Below, piece after piece: positions 17,110 to 28,082 of a stretch of DNA of 64,000 bases. How positions within the stretch are numbered: the first letter of the stretch is position 1; every line of letters begins with the position of its first letter. The notes under the pieces were generated by a model. It saw nothing but the letters and a program-made list of their open reading frames with translations, was not told the DNA's origin and made no database searches. The position numbers and the translations under genes were made by a program. The stretch spans positions 124,001 to 188,000 of the forward strand of contig CAWBSY010000022.1 of the NCBI GenBank assembly GCA_963791575.1. Reading direction: 5' to 3'. The stretch comes from JAOAPG01 sp963791575 (GTDB taxonomy: Bacteria > Acidobacteriota > Terriglobia > Terriglobales > Acidobacteriaceae).

Positions 17110-20100
17110 TTGGCGATGAAGATGGAAGAGCAAAACGGCAAGCAGCATCGCGAGGAAGTCTGCCCCACTAAAAAGGGCAAGCTCGATCTGGAAACAGCGC
17201 GCGCTCGCATCGCTGAAACCAATGGGCCAGAATACTGGCGCAGCCTTGAAGAGCTGGCGGGAAGCTCTGAATTTCAGGAGATGATGCATCGCGAGTTCCC
17301 GAAGGGCGCCTCCGAGTGGCTGGATGCGGTGTCGCGCCGCGGCTTCATGAAGCTGATGGGTGCATCGCTGGCAATGGCTGGCATGACGGCGTGTACCAAG
17401 CAGCCGCTGGAGTCGATTGTCCCGTACGTAAAGCAGCCGGAAGAATTGGTCCCTGGTCGCCCGCTCTTTTACTCGAGCGCTTTCACGTTGAGCGGATATG
17501 CAAATCCGGTTCTGGTCGAGAGCCACATGTACCGTCCGACCAAAGTTGAGGGAAATGTGCAGCACCCCGCGAGTTTGGGCGGTACGGATATTTTTTCCCA
17601 AGCGTCGTTGCTGGAAATGTACGATCCCGATCGCTCTCAGCATGTTGTCTATATGGGTGAACTGAGCGCATGGGGGACGTTCGTAGCAGCGATCCAAGCG
17701 CCTCTTGCGGCGCAAACTTCGAGCGAGGTGCTGGGCTTCGCATTCTGACCCAGACGATTTCTTCTCCGACGCTAGCTGACCAATTGCACCAGGTAATCTC
17801 TAATTATCCGCAGGCCAAGTGGCATACCTACGAGCCAATCAATCGCGATAATGTTCTGGCAGGAGCGCAGGCAGCATTTGGGCAGCCAGTCGAGACGCAA
17901 TACAAGCTAGAAAATGCGGATGTAATTGTCTCGCTTGATGCCGATTTTCTGTATGCGGGATTCCCGGGTTCGGTCCGCTATGCGCGAGATTTCGCCAAGC
18001 GCCGAAATCCCGATGGCGGCACGATGAGCCGGCTGTATGTAGTCGAGAGTACGCCGAGTTCCACCGGTGCCAAGGCGGATCATCGTCTGCCGATTCGGGC
18101 ATCAGAAGTGGAAGGCTTTGCGAGTGCCCTCGCTGCAGCTGTGGGCGCAAACGCGGGCGGAGGAACAGCAAGCGGAGAGCAGCAGAAATATTTATCGGCT
18201 CTGGTGAAAGATCTGCAAAGTCACAAGGGCTCCAGCGTAGTCATACCCGGAGATCACCAATCGCCGGCGGTTCACGCTCTTGCTCACGCAATCAATCAGT
18301 CTCTCGGAAATGTTGGCAAGACTGTGGTGTATACCGATCCGGTGAACGCCAATCCGGTGAACCAGACTGAGTCGCTGAAAGAATTAGTGGCAGACATGCG
18401 CGGCGGCAAAGTGCAACTGCTGGTCGTCTTAGATGGCAATCCCGTTTACGATGCACCTGCGGATATTGGCTTTGAGGACGCACTCAAGAACAGCAATATT
18501 CCCACGCGAGTGCACGTTGGTCTTTATAACGATGAGACCGCCGAACTCTGCCATTGGCATGTCAACGAAGCGCATTATCTCGAAGCTTGGGGAGATACCC
18601 GCGCCTACGATGGAACGGTCACAATCGTTCAGCCGCTGATAGCGCCTCTTTATAACGGAAAGAGCGTATTGGAAGTAGCTGCGGTGTTCGCCGGAAATCC
18701 GCAGGCGAACGGACACGAACTGGTACAGGATTACTGGAAATCGAAACACACTGGGGCTGACTTCGATACGTTCTGGCGAAAATCGTTGCATGACGGCTGG
18801 GTTGAAGGAACCGCATTCACTCCTAAACAAGTATCGGCAAAATCAGACGAGTGTTTCCTCACAGGCGAGCGGTGATCCGAAGAGTCTTGAGATCAACTTC
18901 CGCCGCGATCCCTCCATTTACGACGGACGCTTTGCCAACAACGGCTGGCTGCAAGAGCTGCCCAAGCCAATGACCAAAATGACTTGGGATAACCCCACGC
19001 TCGTGAGTCCCGCGATGGCCGAGCGGATGGGGCTTCAATCAAAAGATCTGGTCAATTTCCAGTTGAACGGCAAGACGGTGCAAGGCGCGGTTTGGATTCA
19101 GGCCGGCCATCCTGACAATTCCATAACCGTATTTCTAGGTTACGGACGTCGCCGTGCAGGGCGAGCAGGTACAGGTACGGGCTTCGATATGTATCCGCTG
19201 CGGACGAGTGCTACGCCTTGGTTTACCACTGGCGCGGCCATCGGCAAAACGGGCGAAACCTATCTCCTAGCTTCGACCCAGGGCTATCAAACGATGGAGA
19301 CGCCGGACGGCAGCGATCGTCCGCTGGTGCAGACAAAAAGTTTAGAGGAATACCGCAAAGAGCCTGAGTTTGCGAAAGAAGACGAACCGCGCTCCAGGAC
19401 TGACGTTATACCCCGGCTATGATTACAAAAAAGAAAAATACGCCTGGGGCATGACCATCGATCTGAATGCCTGTGTCGGATGCAACAACTGCATCCTGGC
19501 TTGCCAGTCGGAAAACAACATTCCGGTAGTCGGAAAAGAGCAGGTGAACAAGGGCCGCCACATGCATTGGTTGCGAGTGGATGCCTATTACCAAGGCGAT
19601 CGCGCCAATCCTAAAGCCTACTTCCAGCCGGTACCTTGCATGCAATGCGAGAACGCGCCTTGCGAACTGGTATGTCCGGTGGGAGCCACCGTTCACAGCA
19701 CCGAAGGCCTGAATGACATGGTCTACAACCGCTGCGTTGGCACGCGGTATTGTTCCAACAACTGTCCGTATAAGGTTCGGCGGTTCAACTTCCTATTGTT
19801 CCAGGATTGGGAGACGCCGCAGCTCAAGATGATGCGCAATCCCGACGTCACCGTCCGCAGCCGCGGCGTGATGGAGAAATGCACTTACTGCGTGCAGCGC
19901 ATCAACCAGCATCGCATTGACTCCGAAACTGCGACCGATCCGGAGAAGCAGACAATTAAAGATGGCGAGTTGCAGACGGCTTGCCAGGAATCTTGCCCAG
20001 CCAACGCAATTATTTTTGGCAACATCAACGATCCCGAACAGCCGGGTTACGCAGCTGAAGACTAGTTCGCGAAATTACAGTCTCTTGGCCGATTTGAATA

Positions 20101-20162
20101 CCCGGCCGCGGACAACGTATTTGGCAGAGATTCGCAACCCTAACCCCGAACTGGAAGCGTAA
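17110..20162 (+). CDS. actB: Alternative complex III iron-sulfur subunit ActB (four frameshifts in this sequence)
   Basis: Large periplasm-facing electron-transfer subunit. It has a twin-arginine motif (SRRGFMKLMG, ~76-85), a long molybdopterin-oxidoreductase-like domain (in ACIII this lacks the cofactor), then a ferredoxin-like domain with CVGCNNCILAC, CMQCENAPCELVC, CVGTRYCSNNC and CTYC cysteine groups. The reading frame breaks at ~17721-17730 (one base lost), 18839-18842 (A4, one gained), 19389-19391 (gained) and 20033-20035 (C3, gained). Joined, the gene encodes ~1016 residues, normal for ActB, ending RNPNPELEA. Starts: TTG at 17110 or ATG at 17116. Confidence 0.93.
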
Positions 20163-20180
20163 GCGGAGCGCAGTTGAAGC

Positions 20181-21514
20181 ATGGCAACTATCCAAACACC
20201 ACTCGGAGCCGAAGAAAGCGCCCGTTATTGAGCCAGGGCATTCTTTTGCCAGCGTCACCGACAAGATCAGCTCGATTGTGCTCAAGCGTCCTGTCACTTA
20301 TGGGTGGGTTGGTGGCTTCCTGATTGCATTCCTGATCGTGCAGGTAATGTTGTTCGCCATGGGATATTTGTTTATTAAAGGCGTTGGCATTTGGGGCGTC
20401 AATATCCCCATTGGATGGGGATTTGCCATTGTCAACTTCGTCTGGTGGATCGGTATCGGTCACGCGGGTACGTTGATCTCCGCCATTCTTGCTTTGCTTC
20501 GGCAGTCCTGGCGCAATTCCATCAACCGCTTTGCGGAAGCCATGACGCTGTTTGCGGTGGCCTGCGCGGGTTTGTTTCCGGTATTGCACACTGGCCGTCC
20601 GTGGCTGGCATATTGGTTGTTTCCCTATCCCAATACCATGAATTACTGGCCGCAATTCCGCAGCCCACTGGTATGGGATGTGTTTGCGGTCTCGACTTAC
20701 GCCACGACTTCGCTGCTTTTCTGGTTTATTGGATTGATTCCAGATTTAGCGACGTTGCGCGACCGGAGCACAAATAAATTCGTCAAGATCACCTTCGGAT
20801 TGCTCGCGATGGGATGGCGCGGTTCGGCCCGGCATTGGGCGCGCTACGAGACTGCGTACCTGTTGCTGGCGGGACTGGCGACTCCCCTCGTGCTCTCCGT
20901 GCACACCGTGGTGAGCTTCGATTTTGCCATCGGCATTGTGCCAGGCTGGCATACGACGATATTCCCGCCTTACTTCGTGGCTGGGGCCATTTACTCCGGT
21001 TTTGCGATGGTATTGGTGCTGGCCATTCCTATCCGCAAATTTTATGACGTGGGCGATTTCATTACCGAGCGGCACCTTGAAAACTCCGCCATGGTGATGC
21101 TTGCAACCGGGCTTGATCGTAGCCTACGGATATGCCTTCGAAGCATTCATGAACTGGTACGGCGGCAATCCATACGAGGGGTTCCTGCGCTGGAACCGCC
21201 TGCACGGGCCTTATGCTCCCTGGTATTTGGCTCTGCTCTTCTTCAATATTGTTTTGCCGCAGATCTTGTGGATCAGAAAATTCCGTACCAATCCGACTTG
21301 GCTGTTCCTTATTTCGCTCGATGTTTTGGTCGGCATGTGGCTGGAGCGGTTCATTATCGTTGTGGTCAGTCTGCATCGCGACTTCCTCACATCGTCGTGG
21401 GGAATGTACTACCCCACGCGATGGGATTGGGTGATCTTCATCGGCACTCTCGGGATGTTCAGCGCTGCCATGTTCTTGTTCGTTCGCCTGCTGCCCGATG
21501 ATTTCCATCTTTGA
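20181..21514 (+). CDS. actC: Alternative complex III NrfD-like membrane subunit ActC (two frameshifts in this sequence)
   Basis: Polytopic quinol-interacting subunit with about ten hydrophobic segments. The start MATIQTPLGAEE (20181) is out of frame with the main body; an extra base at ~20218-20223 restores it to PVIEPGHSFASVTDK. A second extra base in GGG (21109-21111) separates MVMLATGL from IVAYGYAFEAFMNWYGG. The joined product is ~443 residues with the family's W-W-I-G-I-G-H-A-G-T segment. It lies 18 bp after actB. Confidence 0.93.
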
Positions 21515-21553
21515 AATACGCACTCTGCTGCCCGAGGCGGAGGTGAAGCACAA

Positions 21554-22091
21554 ATGAAGCGCGATCCGATTTATGGTTTGTTGGCGGAGTTCGATACGCC
21601 TACGGCAATCGTGCATGCCGCCGAGCGCACGCATGAAGCTGGATACCGGAAAATCGATGCATATAGTCCCTTCCCGATTGAAGAGTTGGCTGAAGCAATT
21701 GGCTTCCATCGCAATGGTGTAGCGCCGGTCGTGCTGGTCGGAGGAATTCTGGGCTGCCTCACGGGATATGCAATGCAGTGGTGGATTTCGACTGTCAGCT
21801 ATCCAGTGAATGTTGGCGGAAGGCCGCTACACTCATGGCCAGCCTTTGTCATCGTTACTTTCGAACTGACAATTTTATTTTCCGTGATTGGCGGCAACCT
21901 TTGGCATGTTGGCACTCAATGGCTTGCCCATGCCTTATCACCCCGTGTTCAATGTGCCGCGCTTTGAGTTCGTGACCAAAGATAAGTTTTTTTTGATCGT
22001 GTTCTCCTCCGATCCCAAATATGACGCCGTGAAGACCCGCGCTTTTCTCGAAAGTCTGGGCCCGCACTCGATTTCGGAGGTTCCCAGCTAG
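21554..22091 (+). CDS. actD: Alternative complex III subunit ActD (frameshifted in this sequence)
   Basis: Small membrane subunit with two hydrophobic segments. The N-terminal part (MKRDPIYGLLAEFDTPTA, then the GYRKIDAYSPFPIEEL segment) is characteristic of ActD. An extra base at 21890-21891 shifts the frame after FSVI; rejoined it reads AATFGMLALNGLPMPYHPVFN and ends SISEVPS, ~178 residues in all. It falls between actC and actE as in other act clusters. Confidence 0.9.
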
Positions 22092-22092
22092 C

Positions 22093-22794
22093 ATGCTGAA
22101 CCTTCGAAAACTGTCGTCGCTGGGACTGTTCGCAATATTTGCGTTCACGGGATGCCGGCAAGACATGCATGATCAGCCGCGATTCAAACCGCTGGCGAAA
22201 AGCGATTTCTACGCGGATTTGCGTTCGGCGCGCCAGCCTGTCGAAGGGACGGTTGCGCGTGGCCAATTGCATGAAGACACGTATTTTTATACGGGCAAGG
22301 CGGGGAACCTTTTCGGCGATTACATGCCGTTTGCTGTAACTCCCGATGTATTGGCGCGTGGTCAGCAGAGGTTCAATATCTACTGCGCACCATGTCACTC
22401 TCGTACCGGTGATGGCAATGGCATGATCGTGCAGCGCGGCTTCCGTGCCCCGCCGTCCTATCACACGGATCGTCTACGCAAAGCGCCCCTGGGATATTTT
22501 TTCGATGTTATGACGAATGGCTTCGGAGCCATGCCGGATTATGCCGCGCAGATTCCGGCTCACGACCGTTGGGCGATTGTGGCTTACATCCGGGCATTGC
22601 AACTGAGTCAGGCAGCAACTCCGGCGGACGCTCCTGCTGGGCAGAAAGTACCATCTGAGCCGCCGGTATTCCAAGGTGATCCGCCTTCGGGCGCGACGGC
22701 GCCTGTGATGGAATCAGAAACGTCCAATTCGAAGCCCGAGAATTCTGGATCGAGTAATTCCGGATCGACAAATTCAGGAGAAGAAAAGAAATGA
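22093..22794 (+). CDS. actE: Alternative complex III monoheme cytochrome c subunit ActE
   Basis: A lipoprotein-type signal (FAFTGC, Cys21 as lipidation site) precedes a cytochrome c domain with one CAPCH heme site near residue 99 and a likely Met ligand in the GFGAMPDYA segment. The C-terminal ~40 residues are a Ser/Asn/Gly/Glu-rich tail that looks disordered. It likely accepts electrons from ActB/ActA and passes them toward oxidase. It starts 1 bp after actD and overlaps actF by ATGA. Confidence 0.93.
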   Translation: MLNLRKLSSLGLFAIFAFTGCRQDMHDQPRFKPLAKSDFYADLRSARQPVEGTVARGQLHEDTYFYTGKAGNLFGDYMPFAVTPDVLARGQQRFNIYCAPCHSRTGDGNGMIVQRGFRAPPSYHTDRLRKAPLGYFFDVMTNGFGAMPDYAAQIPAHDRWAIVAYIRALQLSQAATPADAPAGQKVPSEPPVFQGDPPSGATAPVMESETSNSKPENSGSSNSGSTNSGEEKK

Positions 22795-23984
22795 GCACGG
22801 CGCGCGTTAACAATTTGGATCTGATGGCGCCGCCGGTCGTGCAGACCGCTCAGCAGAGGACACTGATCGTAGGCGTGATCTTTGCGGTTATCTCGGCGAT
22901 ATTTGCATTCATCTCGCCGGATCAATTCTTCCATTCTTATCTGATAGGTTACATGCTGTGGCTGGGGCTCACTCTTGGTTGCCTGGCGTTTTTAATGCTC
23001 CAGCATGTTACTGGCGGAGTTTGGGGAACGGTGATTCGACGCCAGTTAGAAGCGGGGACGAGAACCCTGCCGCTGATGGCAATCCTTTTTATCCCTGTAA
23101 TTCTGGGAATGCACCACCTCTACGGATGGCTCGATCCCACGGTAATCGCGAAGGACAAGCGCCTTCATGACGTAACTCAGGCATATCTGACGCACAGTGG
23201 TTTCATTATCCGGGCCGTCATTTACTTCATCATCTGGGGATGGCTCATCTATTCGCTGAATCGCGCATCAGCCGCGCAGGACGAAGCTCCCACCCGCGAT
23301 TTACCAGTCCTGCGTAAGATCAGCGCCCCCGGTCTGGTGCTTTACGCCTTCAGCGTCTCCTTTGCGGTGATCGATTGGGTAATGTCGCTGAATGCCCCAT
23401 GGATTTCGACCATTTACGCATTAATTTTTATTGTCGGCCAATGTTTGTCGGCAATGTCATTGATGGTGGTAGTGGAAACCATCTTTTACAAGTACAAACC
23501 CACATCAGTTTTTCTGAAGCCAAGGGAAGTGCATGATCATGGCAAGCTGATGTTGACCTTCACAATGCTGTGGGCATACTTCTCCTTCTCGCAGCTTCTA
23601 ATTACTTGGGCAGGCAATCTACCGGACGAAATCACTTGGTTCACGCGCCGTCTTAATGGTGGATGGCAAGGGGTGGGCTTATATCTTTTCCTTTTCCACT
23701 TTGCGATTCCGTTTCTGCTGCTGCTGTCACGCCCATTCAAGCGGAATCCAAGAACATTGATTGGATTAGCGGCTTGGATGATCTTCATGCGGGCGGTCGA
23801 CTTGTATTGGTACATCGAGCCGACATGGCATCCAACCTTCTATCTGCATTTCCTTGACGTGGTGGTTCCATTGGGAATCGGCGGTCTTTGGCTGGCATTG
23901 TTTTTCCGCAATCTGAAATCGCGTCCGCTCTTGGTTTTGCACGATCCGAAGTCTCAAGCACTTTTGGAGCCGGCACATGACTAA
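22791..23984 (+). CDS. actF: Alternative complex III membrane subunit ActF
   Basis: A 397-residue polytopic protein with about ten hydrophobic segments, homologous in layout to the C-terminal half of ActC/NrfD-type subunits. The HHLYGWLDP, LNAPWISTIYALIF and HDHGKLMLTFTMLWAYFSF segments are typical of ActF. It overlaps actE by 4 bp and the next gene by 8 bp (ATGACTAA), indicating translational coupling. The frame is intact. Confidence 0.92.
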   Translation: MSTARVNNLDLMAPPVVQTAQQRTLIVGVIFAVISAIFAFISPDQFFHSYLIGYMLWLGLTLGCLAFLMLQHVTGGVWGTVIRRQLEAGTRTLPLMAILFIPVILGMHHLYGWLDPTVIAKDKRLHDVTQAYLTHSGFIIRAVIYFIIWGWLIYSLNRASAAQDEAPTRDLPVLRKISAPGLVLYAFSVSFAVIDWVMSLNAPWISTIYALIFIVGQCLSAMSLMVVVETIFYKYKPTSVFLKPREVHDHGKLMLTFTMLWAYFSFSQLLITWAGNLPDEITWFTRRLNGGWQGVGLYLFLFHFAIPFLLLLSRPFKRNPRTLIGLAAWMIFMRAVDLYWYIEPTWHPTFYLHFLDVVVPLGIGGLWLALFFRNLKSRPLLVLHDPKSQALLEPAHD

Positions 23985-24567
23985 CGGCCACGAGCACACT
24001 CATAATCCCCAAGGAGACAATCCTGAAGTAGGGTTCGAGCGGGAAGACTTAAGTTCAGGCCCTGTTTATGCTTTCTTTATCGCGATCATCTTGGGTACGG
24101 CGCTCGTCGCTTTGGTGTTGCGCGGCACGTTGTACGTTGCCCAGTGGTACAACCACCAGCACCAGATCGCAGTTGTGAGTCCGTTGCTTCCGGCCAGGGC
24201 GGACACGCGCTCAGTTGTGCCTGAGGACATTGCACAATTTCCGCAGCCGCGTCTCGAGACCGACGAGCGTACGGAAATCCATGATTTCCGCCTCAAAGAA
24301 GAACAAGAGTTACACAGTTACGGATGGGTGGATCAGCAGAGTGGTGTCATGCACATTCCCATCGATCGTGCGATGGAGTTGCTGACGCAACGTGGATTGC
24401 CGACAACACCGCGGACCGGAACGACTCCGCCGGCCATCGTCAACATGGTAAGGGCCGCTGCTGCAGCGTCTGACCATAGCGAAGGGTCGCCGCAGGATCA
24501 AACTAACCAGAATCAAGACCAGACAAAGCAGCCCGCACAGGGCCAGAAATCGAAAGGAAATAAGTAG
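23977..24567 (+). CDS. Single-span membrane protein of the act-cox cluster, unknown function
   Basis: A 196-residue protein with a short N-terminal hydrophilic part, one membrane helix (~28-49) and a soluble domain. It carries a FPQPRLE motif, a basic/acidic stretch, HSYGWVDQQSGVMHIPIDRAM and GLP; the last ~45 residues are Gln/Asn/Lys-rich and probably disordered. I recall similar small proteins between quinol-oxidoreductase and oxidase genes, but no established function. The overlaps with actF (8 bp) and sco1 (1 bp, TAGTG) suggest a role in assembly or stability of the respiratory complexes. Confidence 0.75.
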   Translation: MTNGHEHTHNPQGDNPEVGFEREDLSSGPVYAFFIAIILGTALVALVLRGTLYVAQWYNHQHQIAVVSPLLPARADTRSVVPEDIAQFPQPRLETDERTEIHDFRLKEEQELHSYGWVDQQSGVMHIPIDRAMELLTQRGLPTTPRTGTTPPAIVNMVRAAAAASDHSEGSPQDQTNQNQDQTKQPAQGQKSKGNK

Positions 24568-25448
24568 TGCGCAGTAATACCAATTCGAACTGCGGCTTTG
24601 TCATCGCCATCGCATTAATGACGATTGGATTAGGGACAACAGCATTCGGTCAAGGAATGACGAGTGGAGTAATGTCGCCGCCTGCAAGTGTTCGGCCGCA
24701 GGGACTGAAAGATGTAGGCATTTCGCAGAATTTGAATCAGCAGATTCCCGCGGATCTGACGTTCAAAGATGAAACCGGAAAGACAGTCCGTCTCGGAGAT
24801 TATTTCGGCACGAAGCCGATCATTTTGAACTTGGTTTACTACCGCTGTCCCATGTTGTGCGGTGAAGTATTGCGTGGCCTCGAAAGTTCGTTGCGAGTGT
24901 TGAAATTCGATGTCGGCAAGGAGTTCGGCATTCTAACAGTGAGCTTCGATCCCAAGGATACGCCGCAGATTGCATCCGCCAAAAAAGCGGAGTACGTGAA
25001 GGATTACCACCGCGAAGGTGCCGATGCAGGCTGGCACTTTTTGACGGGCACGCAGGAGTCAATCAGTGCGCTGACAAAGGCTGCCGGTTTTCAGTATGAA
25101 TACGATCCAAAATCCGACCAGTTTGCGCACGCGACCGCGATCATGATTCTCACGCCCGAAGGAAAGATTGCGCGGTACTTCTACGGCGTCGAGTATGCAC
25201 CCAAGGATCTGCGATTGGGATTAATTGAGGCTTCGCAAAACAAGATCGGTACTGCCGTCGATCAGGTGTTGCTGTATTGCTATCACTACGATCCGGCGAC
25301 GGGAAAATATGGCGCAATAATTACGAGGGTGCTGCAGTTGTCGGGTGCGGCAACCATACTCATATTAGGCGTGTTTCTGACGGTTATGTTCCGCCACGGT
25401 AGCACCCCGACTCGCAAGGAGCGGAACAGGTCCCATCGCTATGTTTGA
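24567..25448 (+). CDS. SCO1/SenC copper chaperone with C-terminal membrane anchor
   Basis: Delivers copper to the CuA site of cytochrome oxidase and/or reduces its cysteines. It has a thioredoxin fold with copper ligands C94 and C98 (CPMLC) and H188 (FAHAT). An N-terminal hydrophobic segment is a signal or anchor, and a second helix (~265-283) is near the C-terminus. The start is a GTG overlapping the previous stop by 1 bp (TAGTG). Its stop overlaps the coxB ATG by 8 bp, placing it with the oxidase genes it serves. Confidence 0.93.
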   Translation: MRSNTNSNCGFVIAIALMTIGLGTTAFGQGMTSGVMSPPASVRPQGLKDVGISQNLNQQIPADLTFKDETGKTVRLGDYFGTKPIILNLVYYRCPMLCGEVLRGLESSLRVLKFDVGKEFGILTVSFDPKDTPQIASAKKAEYVKDYHREGADAGWHFLTGTQESISALTKAAGFQYEYDPKSDQFAHATAIMILTPEGKIARYFYGVEYAPKDLRLGLIEASQNKIGTAVDQVLLYCYHYDPATGKYGAIITRVLQLSGAATILILGVFLTVMFRHGSTPTRKERNRSHRYV

Positions 25449-26433
25449 GAACCTTCCACTTTGGCCCGCACGGGCCTCGAGCATCGCCGGCAATGTAGAC
25501 CTGTTCTACATTTTCCTCGTACTGTTGTCGCTATTTACGTGCGCAGCCATCTTCATCACCATCATTGTATTTATCACGAAGTACCGTCGCCGTCTGGATG
25601 GACGCGAGGCGCAGCAGATTGAAGGTTCAGTCCTACTCGAGATTGCCTGGACAATTGTTCCCTTGGGGATTTTCATGTTTATCTTCGCATGGGGAGCAAT
25701 TATTTATTTCCAGGAGCGCGTTCCACCCAAGGACGTAGCGGAGATATATGTCGTCGGTAAGCAATGGATGTGGAAGCTGCAGCACGTTGAAGGACAGCGC
25801 GAAATTAATCAATTGCACGTTCCGGCGAACCGCGATATCAAGCTGATCATGACATCTCAGGATGTCATTCATAGCTTCTTCGTGCCTGAATTCCGGATCA
25901 AGCAGGACGTCGTACCGGGCCGCTACACTACTTTGTGGTTTCGTGCGACCCAGCCCGGCACGTATCATTTATTTTGTTCGCAATATTGCGGCACTCTGCA
26001 CTCCGGCATGGTTGGTCAGATCGTAGTTATGGATCCAGGTGAATATCAAGCATGGTTAACTACTAGTGGAGCATTTGGTTCTTTGGCTGCAAACGGTGCA
26101 AGCTTATTTGCCCAACTTGGATGCCCGACCTGTCATCAGTCTGAGGCACAGGGACGCGGTCCGGTCTTGGCCGGAGTGTACAGCAATCCGGTGACGCTGG
26201 AAGACGGCCGCACCGTCATTGCCGACGACAATTACATCCGCGAATCCATCGTCAATCCGAGCGCCAAAATAGTAAGTGGATTCAAACCGATCATGCCGGT
26301 TTTTCAGGGATTGTTGAATGAAGAGCAATTGAATGAACTGGTCGCGTACGTAAAATCGTTGAGTCCGCCTCCATCGGGATCGGTTAACACAGCCGGCATG
26401 GCCTCGGGTGAAACGAAACAGCAGCAACCTTAA
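25441..26433 (+). CDS. coxB: caa3-type cytochrome c oxidase subunit II with fused cytochrome c
   Basis: Receives electrons at CuA. It has two N-terminal membrane helices (~22-47 and ~67-90), then a cupredoxin domain with CuA ligands H144, C179, C183, H187 and M190 in CSQYCGTLHSGM. The usual Glu between the cysteines is Gln181; only its backbone binds copper in known structures, so this may be tolerated. A C-terminal cytochrome c domain has CPTCH (228-232) and a likely Met ligand in FKPIMPVFQG. The 330 residues are in one frame. Confidence 0.95.
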   Translation: MFENLPLWPARASSIAGNVDLFYIFLVLLSLFTCAAIFITIIVFITKYRRRLDGREAQQIEGSVLLEIAWTIVPLGIFMFIFAWGAIIYFQERVPPKDVAEIYVVGKQWMWKLQHVEGQREINQLHVPANRDIKLIMTSQDVIHSFFVPEFRIKQDVVPGRYTTLWFRATQPGTYHLFCSQYCGTLHSGMVGQIVVMDPGEYQAWLTTSGAFGSLAANGASLFAQLGCPTCHQSEAQGRGPVLAGVYSNPVTLEDGRTVIADDNYIRESIVNPSAKIVSGFKPIMPVFQGLLNEEQLNELVAYVKSLSPPPSGSVNTAGMASGETKQQQP

Positions 26434-26436
26434 GGA

Positions 26437-28082
26437 ATGGAAATGGCTACCGCAGCAGTCGTCACTACAGAACGCGAGAATTACCTGAACGCGGAATACG
26501 GGATCAAATCGTGGCTCCTTACCACGGACCACAAGCGCATTGCCCTTTTGTACCTGATCTCGATTACCTTTTTCTTTTTTATCGGAGGTTTTTTCGCGCT
26601 CCTGATTCGGCTCGAGTTGCTGACTCCCGCAGGCGATCTGGTTCTGGCAGACACTTACAACAAATTGTTCACCATGCATGGACAGGTCATGGTGTTCTTT
26701 TTCCTCATACCTTCAATACCCGCAACACTCGGTAACTTCCTGGTTCCGATGATGATCGGAGCGAAGGACCTGGCTTTTCCACGTATTAACTTGTTGAGCT
26801 GGTATTTGTACATTGCGGGCGGCACGTTGATGCTGCTTTGCATTCTGACGGGCGGAGTAGATACAGGCTGGACTTTCTATACGCCATTCAGTACGGGTTT
26901 CAGCAACACAAATGTGACGGAAGCTGGGCTGGCAATCTTTATCAACGGATTTTCGTCGATCTTAACCGGCCTCAATTTCGTGGTCACGATTCACCGCATG
27001 AGGGCACCCGGGATGACATGGTCCCGCATGCCGCTGTTTCTGTGGTCCCACTATGCCACCAGTATTATCTTCCTGCTGGGGACCCCGGTCATTGCGATCA
27101 CGCTCCTACTGGTCGTCCTGGAACGCACTTTTGGCCTTGGAATATTCGATCCAACTCGTGGCGGCGACCCGGTGCTGTTTCAGCATCTCTTCTGGTTCTA
27201 CTCTCACCCTGCCGTATACATCATGATTTTGCCGGCGATGGGAGTGGTGAGTGAAATTATCCCGTGTTTTAGCCGCAAACGAGTGTTTGGCTACAAAGCT
27301 GTCGCCATGTCCAGCATTGCCATAGCGGTTTTCGGATTCTTGGTTTGGGCTCACCACATGTTTGTGGCGGGTATTTCGCTTTATGCAGCGCTGGTGTTTT
27401 CGATTCTGAGCTACCTGGTAGCGCTTCCATCCGCCGTCAAGGTTTTTAACTGGACCTCGACCATGTACAAGGGGTCGATTTCGTTTTCGACGCCGATGCT
27501 GTACGCATTGGGTTTTATTGGCCTATTTACGGTTGGCGGGCTTACCGGTTTGTTCCTTGCTGCTCTCGGGATCGATGTACATGTGCCACGACACCTATTT
27601 CGTCATCGCCCACTTCCACTACATCATGGTCGGTGGCGCGCTGATGGGGTATCTCGGAGGGCTGCATTTCTGGTGGCCGAAGATTACCGGACGCATGTAT
27701 CCAGAAGCGTGGGGCCGACTGTCGGCGATGATCGTGTTCATCGGATTCAATCTTACGTTCTTCCCGCAATTCATTCTCGGTTACCTGGGAATGCCGCGGC
27801 GTTATTGGCAGTATCCGCCGGAGTTCCAAGTGCTAAATGTGCTCTCGACGGCAGGTGCTTCCATCCTGGCAGTTGGATATCTTCTGCCCATGATTTACCT
27901 GTTGTGGTCTCTGCGTTACGGCAAATTGGCCGGGAACAATCCGTGGGGAGCATCCGGGCCTGGAATGGACGACGCAATCGCCGCCCACTACTTTTAACTT
28001 TGACGAAACGCCAGAAGTGACCTGGGAAGCTTACGACTACGAGCACATACCGATGCCCGAGGAGGTGACGCTTGAGCGATAG
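26437..28082 (+). CDS. coxA: Cytochrome c oxidase subunit I (two frameshifts in this sequence)
   Basis: Catalytic subunit with heme a and the heme-copper centre; reduces O2 and pumps protons. ATG at 26437 or 26443 (the latter is better spaced from AAGGA). Ligand regions are visible: TMHGQVMVFFF, the WFYSHPAVYIMILP copper/Tyr region, WAHHMF and HVHDTYFVIAHFHY. Frame breaks are an extra C at 27586-27587 (GTGCCACG) and an extra G in GGG at 27956-27958. Rejoining gives ~547 residues ending in a conserved acidic tail (YDYEHIPMPEEVTLER). The last 11 bp overlap coxC. Confidence 0.95.

Noticed and set aside
17110..20162. Programmed ribosomal frameshifting or true pseudogenisation of actB
   Set aside because: Four breaks in one gene, with no slippery heptamers or consistent direction, and similar single-base breaks in a dozen unrelated genes. 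Sequence error explains all of them more simply.
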